A DNA stretch of 64,000 nucleotides, taken from Auricularia sp. M13. Its lineage: Eukaryota; Basidiomycota; Agaricomycetes; Auriculariales; Auriculariaceae. Under the pieces are notes generated by a model, which did not search any database, was not told the DNA's origin, and worked only from the letters and a program-made list of their open reading frames with translations. The translations under genes and the position numbers were made by a program. The stretch's first letter is position 1, and every line of letters starts with the position of its first letter. Shown here in pieces: positions 58,152 through 64,000 of this stretch. Location of the stretch: assembly GCA_037042915.1 (NCBI GenBank), contig CM073194.1, forward strand, positions 1,240,001 through 1,304,000, given 5' to 3'.

Positions 58152-58514
58152 AACCTGGGCTACAGGATGGAGGGTTTCGAATCTCCTCTTCCTGCAAGGC
58201 AGTGATTGACCGCATTCGTTTGGACCTTGGTAATACGCTGAACTATGTACACTAACTTTCTTCTGCTCGTCGTGCAAATCACAAGTGAATTTCACACCAA
58301 TGCCCGAATTGTTCGACCATCCTCTGAAAATAAGAAGGTGTCCTCGCGAGTACTTGGACGCGATGAAGAGGCGAGCACTTTCTCTTCTGGCTATCTTCTT
58401 AGCATCTCGGTACGGGAACACGCGCATTGACATTAGAGCAATAATGATAATAGTGGTAAAGCATGGCATGAGCACTACTTCTGTAGATATCGTGAGAAAC
58501 GTTGCAGTCAGCGT
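58152..58514. other. intergenic region between convergent genes
   Basis: About 0.36 kb holding two 3' ends. No gene is seen. Confidence 0.5.
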
Positions 58515-61097
58515 TCAGCGTTGCAATGCGTCGAGCGTGTTCGCACGTCCAGGACGCTGCCCAGCATGGGAGTTGCCACCGAAGATACGCCGCAGCTGCG
58601 TCTTACCCCACGGCTTCTCCTGCTGCTGGTTGTACGCGGCGATGAACCTCTCTGCGTTGGCGCCGAGCGGGGGCTCTGACGCAATGGAGTGCCGTTGCGA
58701 CTGCCGCGATCGCTGGCGGGAGAGCAACCCGCCCGTTGGAGTGCCTGGACGGGTGCCCGCAGTGCTCGAGGCCGCGACGCTCTCCTCGCGACGTTTGGGG
58801 CGCCAGCCCCAGTAGCGCGTGACGCGCGCGCGCGAGGTGGCCTTGCCGTCCTCCTGCAGCGAGTCCTCGTCGATCTCGAAGTCGACGTTGAGCGTCGGAT
58901 CCACGACCACCGTCGTGCCCGAGTGGAAAATACCCAGGCGGCGCCAGCGGTCGATGAGCGCGGCGACCCAGACGAACGGCCAGAGGAGATGCACAAAGAA
59001 GGACGTGCTCGGGTGGTTCATCTTTCCCTGCAGCGCGAGCATGATCCACACCGTGCCGAAGCTGAGGGGGATCGTAGCGCCAACGTATTGCTTCCAGTTG
59101 AGATTTGTATCGGGCGTGAACTGAAGATGGCTGTTAATATAGGGTGACAACTTGAAGGTTGTGATTGGGATCGATGGCTCACCTCGTTGAGATTCATGCC
59201 GAATACCGTCTGATGTTCGGTGAGAAACAGGTGGAGAATAGGAAGACGACATACGGCGACGAAGGTGGCGGGAAGGAACGCCATGGTGACGTAGCTGAGC
59301 TGCTGCATGACCCAGCCTTGCGAGAGCGACGTTTCAGTCTCCTTCACACTCAGAGTGGAGAACACCTTGACCAGCCGCATTATTAGCAATATCCACGGCG
59401 TATGCGCTGTGACGTACCAAGTCCATAACGTTCTTCACGCGATACTCTTGCATTTCCTTCTGGTCCTGAAGGCGCTCAATCTCGTCGAGAATGATGTAGC
59501 ACTCCTTCCTGAGCAGCGCGTTGGATTTATCCCGCTCCTCAGGATCAGGCATAGTCTCCTCCAGCGTGCGGTTCGGATGGTGCAGCACGAACCGCACCGT
59601 CTTATGGAACTGCTTCAGGAGAGTCTCGTAATGCAGCAGCATCGCGCGGATGATGTGCAGCTCACGCGTGAGCCAGATGTCGCTCGCATTGAACTTGATC
59701 ATGACGCGTCTCTCCTGCTCGACGTGGTCAGGAAATTGCTAATAAGGATAGTGAACGGTAGGTCACCCACGAGATAGCAAATGTGCTCGTAGAGAACTTC
59801 CATAGCCTCGTCCCATGCGTAAAGGGCGTGCCAAAGCAGAATGAGGAGCATGAACGTTGGGTCTTTCGACTGTTGCAGCAAGTTCGACCAGTATACGCCC
59901 TTAGCTGCCAGTAAGACGCGCTCCTGCATTTCCGCCGCGCTCGTCGTCAGCCAATAGGCCGACTCCGGGTGAATAACGATCAGAGTCGATTCGTCGACAG
60001 CTCGAATCATATGTACGGCCAACACGTCCAAGAGAAGAGTCTGGTCTGCAAATGCGAGTGAGATCCAGGGACGCGAGCGAGTGACGCGACGCACCTTGAC
60101 CGTCGGGGGATACTAACGCCAGTGGCGTCTGAACATCGATGACCTCTTCCACTGCAGAAGTTAGCTGTGTTCATGGAATTCAGAGAATGAGATCCACATT
60201 CTTCATCATCCTTATTATCAGACGATCGATTATAGGTTGCCGAGTCGATGGCACGCAAGAACGGGAGAGTTATTGTTATATCTGCGAGCTATGAGCACAT
60301 TGCTTTTTCTTATGAAGACGGTGAGTACACTTACGATCTTCATTCTTTGGGCCGATGTCCTCTTGGTATCGTGTGGCAATACCATTAATGGCTGACGAGA
60401 AGAAGAATGGCTCTATGTCGTAACTTCGACCATGAGCAACGGGCAACTTCAAGCAAAGGCATTCCAGATACCTAGTTCCAAGCATTTGCATGATCGGGCC
60501 ACTGATATCCTCTACAAAGTAGCACGTCAGACGTATTTCGGGCCTGGCCTTTGTGGGATGAATAAAATGACACTTTGGCAGCTCGAAATTTACAGTACGC
60601 ACCGGCTCGTTGACGGCGCGCCAAAACTCTTCTTTCTGGTATCCAGTGAAGGACGGACCCGCTCGGAGGTGGCCGCTAGCGAGCATATCAACGGTTCGGA
60701 CATTGGTGCCAGAAATATCCTCTTTCTCTAAAACCTCCGCCTGCAGACCAGATCTGCGCATGATGGCTTCTGTCCAGTTCGGGAACAGCGCTGCGGGATA
60801 TGCCATCCAGGCATTGTTTTCCTCTTCAGCTGCGTCCTGCTGCGTCAACGGACGCTGGCCCCGCGTCGTCTGCCGAGATGGGATGTCCTGGTGGGAGCCG
60901 CCGCCGTAAAAACTGGTCCATGGCCACGGCCCAGAGGGCCCAAAACGGTGCAGCGTGCTGAAGCCCGAGTTGTTGGACCGCTCGTCCGCAGACGGTGGTG
61001 CGGGTGGGATGCGCAAACGCGAGCTGGACTCGGATGCCTTGGCTTCGATGGGGCTGTCGGACAGCTTGAGCAAGATTGGGCGCGGGCTGGAGTCCAT
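58515..61097 (-). CDS. CorA-like metal ion (Mg2+) transporter family protein
   Basis: Nine exons: 61097-60472, 60423-60335, 60281-60198, 60151-60095, 60045-59771, 59714-59418, 59365-59255, 59209-59183 and 59120-58515, up to 723 residues. The C-terminal half carries the two membrane helices of the CorA superfamily: TMAFLPATFVATVFGMNLNE contains the GMN signature (the 27-nt exon 8 codes TVFGMNLNE), followed by PLSFGTVWIMLALQG. Before this is the long helical cytosolic domain (RELHIIRAMLLHYETLLKQF). The N-terminal part has RLTCYFVEDISGPIMQMLGT, YDIEPFFFSSAI and DHITITLPFLRAID, typical of fungal CorA-like proteins. A stop-free 45-nt stretch inside exon 1 (about codons for VNFELPKC to PTK) may be a further intron. 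The C-terminal tail is basic and Ser-rich. The ion specificity is inferred. Confidence 0.85.
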
Positions 61098-61776
61098 GGT
61101 CGTGTCGACGCGTGCCTCGCAGGACAGCAACAGCAGCAAGAAGAAAGTCAAGCAACAAGTGGCGATGGGCGCCGACGCGAGCGCCCGTCTTGATGCCACC
61201 GGATTATCCGGAAAAGGAAGTGCTGCGCGTTTCTGCGATCCTGCTTCGCTGCTGGTGCAGTGCTGCAGCTGTGCCCACACATTCCCGGAGGCAATGCTTG
61301 CCCCAACATCTTGTGCTGGCGCCGCTCATGCAGGAGAAGTCACATGGCATGGAGGAGAAACAACAAGCAATCGATTCCGACCGACTGAAATGACTCGCGG
61401 TTTGGGTGAAATTCTAGTATCCCGCTCCATAGCTTCCTACCTGCTGCACCGTGCCTTGGATGATATCCGTTTTCGGGGATTCGACATCGTTGAGCGTTGA
61501 ACACCCAAATACTTTGTCCGTCAATCAGCGCAGGGCGTGGTCAAACAGCGCAAGGACAGCATTATTGACTACATTCGGCGCACATAGTTTAGTATTAAGA
61601 TGCACTTCTCCAGGTGTTCTCAGGCCCTTGATCTTAAAGTCTAGTGCAAATTCGTCGCCTCAGATTCCACCCTCACGTGACAGTTTCGGCCCTCGTTCCC
61701 CGGTCCCGATAACGCTAACACTCGTAAGAGGCTGGGCACTCTTGCCTTCTTGCGGGACTTGCGAGACTCAGGTTTT
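61098..61776. other. divergent intergenic region
   Basis: About 0.68 kb between the CorA-like and HIT genes, holding both promoters. No gene is supported. Confidence 0.5.
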
Positions 61777-62607
61777 ATGGCTACCTCTACACCGTGCGTA
61801 CCAACTCGCACTGTGCCTGAAATCCTCGATTGACGTACCGGTGATCCGATGCACCGTTCTTGCACTTGCACTTGAACCCTCGCAGCTGCCTGTTTTGTCT
61901 CATCGTAGAAGGCGAGTAAATGTGCTACATACTGTCATCTGCTTGGTAACTAATACCCTCCTTTCAGGGAAGGTTCCATGCTACAAGGTCTATGAGACGG
62001 AGCTCACGTGAATGCGTTGTCAGCACCCCAACGCGCTCTCGCTCACCTAGTGTCGAAGGCTCGCATTCCTGGACATAAACCCCGTCAGTGATGGTCACAC
62101 GCTTATTATCCCGAAGGGTATGTGGTACCTCGCATCGTCTCGAACTCTGCTTGGGACTCTACAGCCTGACTAGACCTGCAGTTCACGGACGGACACTGCT
62201 CGACATCCCCGACGAGAACTTGCGCGACATCGGCCCCATCCTGAAGATTATTGCGCGCGCCACAGGTGTGGAAGATTTCAACGTGCTTCAGGTACGTGAT
62301 ATCGTCGCTCTAAAGTTGCGCGGGTCCCTTCTTATCCAACGCACGCACACTCGGCTCTTCAAGAACAACGGCAAACTCGCCTTTCAGGTCAGCCCCACAT
62401 TCATAACTCTTTCTCCTGTCTCCCATGGCTCAAGCGACGCTGCAGCACGTGGATCACGTGCACTTCCACGTCGCGCCGAAGCCTAACGAGGAGGAAGGGC
62501 TGAGGATCAAGCTGGGAGAGACCGTCATCCAAAAGAAGGTTACCCGCGAGCAGCTGCTTGCGACTGCAGCAGAGTTGACGAAGCGGATTGAGGCCGCAAA
62601 GTCGTGA
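61777..62607 (+). CDS. HNT1: HIT-family (histidine triad) nucleotide-binding hydrolase
   Basis: Hint-type enzymes hydrolyse AMP-amidates such as AMP-lysine. Seven exons, 61777-61793, 61886-61911, 61968-62007, 62059-62117, 62182-62291, 62364-62387 and 62446-62607, give 145 residues, the usual size. N-terminal CLFCLIVEGKVPCYKVYE is the conserved C-x2-C start, LAFLDINPVSDGHTLIIPK carries the H of the first triad helper motif, DFNVLQNNGKLAFQ is the loop before the triad, and HVDHVHFHVAPKP is the histidine triad (H96, H98, H100). Intron 2 (61912-61967) starts with GC, not GT; only this choice restores the family sequence. The C-terminal tail is a charged helix rather than the short human end. The HNT1 name rests on family resemblance. 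Confidence 0.88.
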
Positions 62608-63372
62608 GGCGAATGTGTGCATTCATGGATAGTGATTCGAGTTGTGTTCTTCCCCAATGCTTATAAGTATGTGTATCCCAAGAGATATGCCCAGATCGCA
62701 ATAGTTCAGTCAGACTCAGAGAAGCGGCTGCCGCCTGCGCAAGATTCCAATGCCAATGATGATTCGCTGAATTCAGCAGCTCAACTCATACCACGCGCAT
62801 TCCATTGAGATCTTCAAAAATCCCCGCCATATATCAGCACGCGGGCATCAATGGCACACCTAGTATGCATGAGCAACGTGGTGAGTTTACTAGCCTTGTC
62901 ATGGTGAACACGTCGAAAAGGATGAAGGAAAGTGCTGAAACTCCGCGCTATCGTTCCGTTGTCCTCTTCTGCGCTACCTTGTAACGTGCTCGATAGTCTA
63001 GAGCACTCTAATACGGGCTCTACACCTTTCCGGAGGCGACGCGTGCGTCAGCCGCGCTGTTCCGAGTCTTGAACTGCTTCAATCGCTTTCATCGGCCCAC
63101 CCGCCGAACCAGTTAGGCTATGCTGAGCGCCTCGACCCCTGCGCTCATGGGATAAAAGAACCTTTTGCTTGTACGTCCAACCATGGAGCATGTCCGTTGT
63201 CACTGACAATGAGCTCCGCAGAGCTTGTGGTGGATTCGGACGCCATTCAGGCTCCAGCTTTGGGCTTTCTACGATCCAATCGGACAACACTCTAGTACCT
63301 CCAGCTTTCACAGCGACACAATCAGCGACGGCGTTAAGGATACAATTCCTATGATACATCCCATGGTGCTCT
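62608..63372. other. intergenic region, right part shared with zinc-finger array
   Basis: About 0.77 kb. From roughly 63260 to 63350 the sequence resembles the 3' flank of the zinc-finger copies (CTAGTACCTCCAGCTTTCAC). Otherwise nothing is supported. Confidence 0.5.
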
Positions 63373-64000
63373 TCACGCCGCCTCATCCTCCCTGTGCTGC
63401 GGCGTCAGGTCCGGCTCGTCGTGCATCTCGAGATCCTGGTATTTGGCGTAGTGGAAGATGCGCGCCAACCGCATACCGAGGAATTTAGGGATAATCGGCT
63501 TCCCGTGCTCTTCGAGCCAGTCGGCCAGCGCTCGGTTCGTCTTGGTACCGCTTGCGACGAGTTTGGCGAGGGCCTTGCATGCCGCGTTCCCACCATACCC
63601 GACCAAGTGACGCTCCATCTGGTGCGGGCGACCATATGCTGGCTCGGGGTGGTCGCAGAACGGGCAACGCGGGAGCATGCTCTCCCGCGGCGCACACCGA
63701 CTGATGTGGCTCTGGAACTGCTTCCACGTCGCGAACGCCTCGTACTCGCCGTTCTGCCCCGTCGGCTTGCAGTACTCCTTGCAGATGAAGCACGTGAATG
63801 GTGCCGTGGAATCCTTCGTCAGGCCTTTGGCCGCGCACTGCCGGCCACGCTCGGTGTCCTTGAAGAGCACACGTGGGAATGGAATCGGGAGTAGGAGCGC
63901 CGCTGGCATCTCCATATTTGGATCGGCCTGCGCCTTCTTCGCCTTCTTGGATCGGGCCTTCGTCGTCATTTGTGCCTTCGCCTTCTGCATCATGCCAGAC
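63373..64000 (-). CDS. zinc-finger protein, third paralog, 5' part beyond window
   Basis: The last 209 or so residues of a paralog of the two array genes; the frame stays open to the right edge. A basic Lys/Ala/Arg region, then FTCFICKEYC with FQSHISRC (C-x2-C and H-x3-C), CPFCDHPEPAYGRPHQMERH (C-x2-C-x10-H-x4-H), and IPKFLGMRLARIFHYA are all present in the same order and spacing. It lacks the Asp/Glu tail and ends HREDEAA instead. It is more diverged than copies 1 and 2, which suggests an older duplication lying about 13 kb from the array. Confidence 0.8.
   Translation of the reverse strand, partial: SGMMQKAKAQMTTKARSKKAKKAQADPNMEMPAALLLPIPFPRVLFKDTERGRQCAAKGLTKDSTAPFTCFICKEYCKPTGQNGEYEAFATWKQFQSHISRCAPRESMLPRCPFCDHPEPAYGRPHQMERHLVGYGGNAACKALAKLVASGTKTNRALADWLEEHGKPIIPKFLGMRLARIFHYAKYQDLEMHDEPDLTPQHREDEAA

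Noticed and set aside
1-64000. tRNA, rRNA or CRISPR features
   Set aside because: No plausible B-box/TPsiC plus acceptor-stem pattern, rRNA stretch or spaced-repeat array was seen by eye; a covariance-model scan would be decisive.

Overview
The window looks like nuclear DNA from a mushroom-forming fungus (Basidiomycota, most likely Agaricomycetes). The evidence is fairly GC-rich sequence, genes cut by many 45-65-nt GT-AG introns with CTNA-type branch sites, and a typical gene set: a Dur3 urea transporter, a Zn2Cys6 regulator, a MATH-BTB protein, a GH71 alpha-1,3-glucanase, WW-like membrane proteins, and degenerate copies of a lineage-expanded protein-kinase-like family. No organelle, viral, CRISPR or bacterial feature was seen. 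I read all gene models by hand, joining exons by frame, splice sites and family similarity recalled from memory; no alignment was run.

Layout. 1-6.4 kb: an edge-truncated unknown gene, a single-pass membrane protein with low-complexity tails, and a divergent pair of essential genes, the Cdc4-type myosin light chain and prefoldin subunit 6, with only 74 bp between start codons. 6.4-11.5 kb: a gene-poor stretch with one possible inverted-repeat element. 11.5-21.2 kb: a secreted thaumatin-like protein, an extraordinarily split DUR3 gene (22 coding exons, some only 6-20 nt), and a divergently transcribed Zn2Cys6 transcription factor with an apparent frameshift. 22.7-36.0 kb: two paralogous WW-like, two-TM proteins in inverted orientation with nearly identical exon sizes, flanking a large RING-H2 protein and a secreted GH71 glucanase. 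36.3-41.4 kb: a YCII-domain protein, the ubiquitin-conjugating enzyme Ubc13, a decayed gene, and an intronless Ser/Pro-rich protein.

42-52.3 kb is the most unusual part. It is a tandem array with a period of about 4.2 kb in which a zinc-finger gene with an acidic tail (two intact copies) alternates with kinase-like gene relics (three decayed copies). A third zinc-finger paralog, with a related 3' flank, is cut by the right edge. 52.6-62.6 kb holds a multi-pass membrane protein, a proline-rich tail-anchored protein, a MATH-BTB protein with a long acidic insert, a CorA-type metal transporter, and a HIT (histidine triad) protein with a GC-AG intron.

The genes do not form one pathway. Functional links visible here are the shared promoter space of cdc4 and prefoldin 6, nitrogen uptake (DUR3 with GATA-like sites and an adjacent regulator), several ubiquitin-system genes (RING-H2, Ubc13, BTB), and two secreted wall-related proteins (GH71, thaumatin-like). 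The best candidate for something undescribed is the zinc-finger/kinase tandem module.
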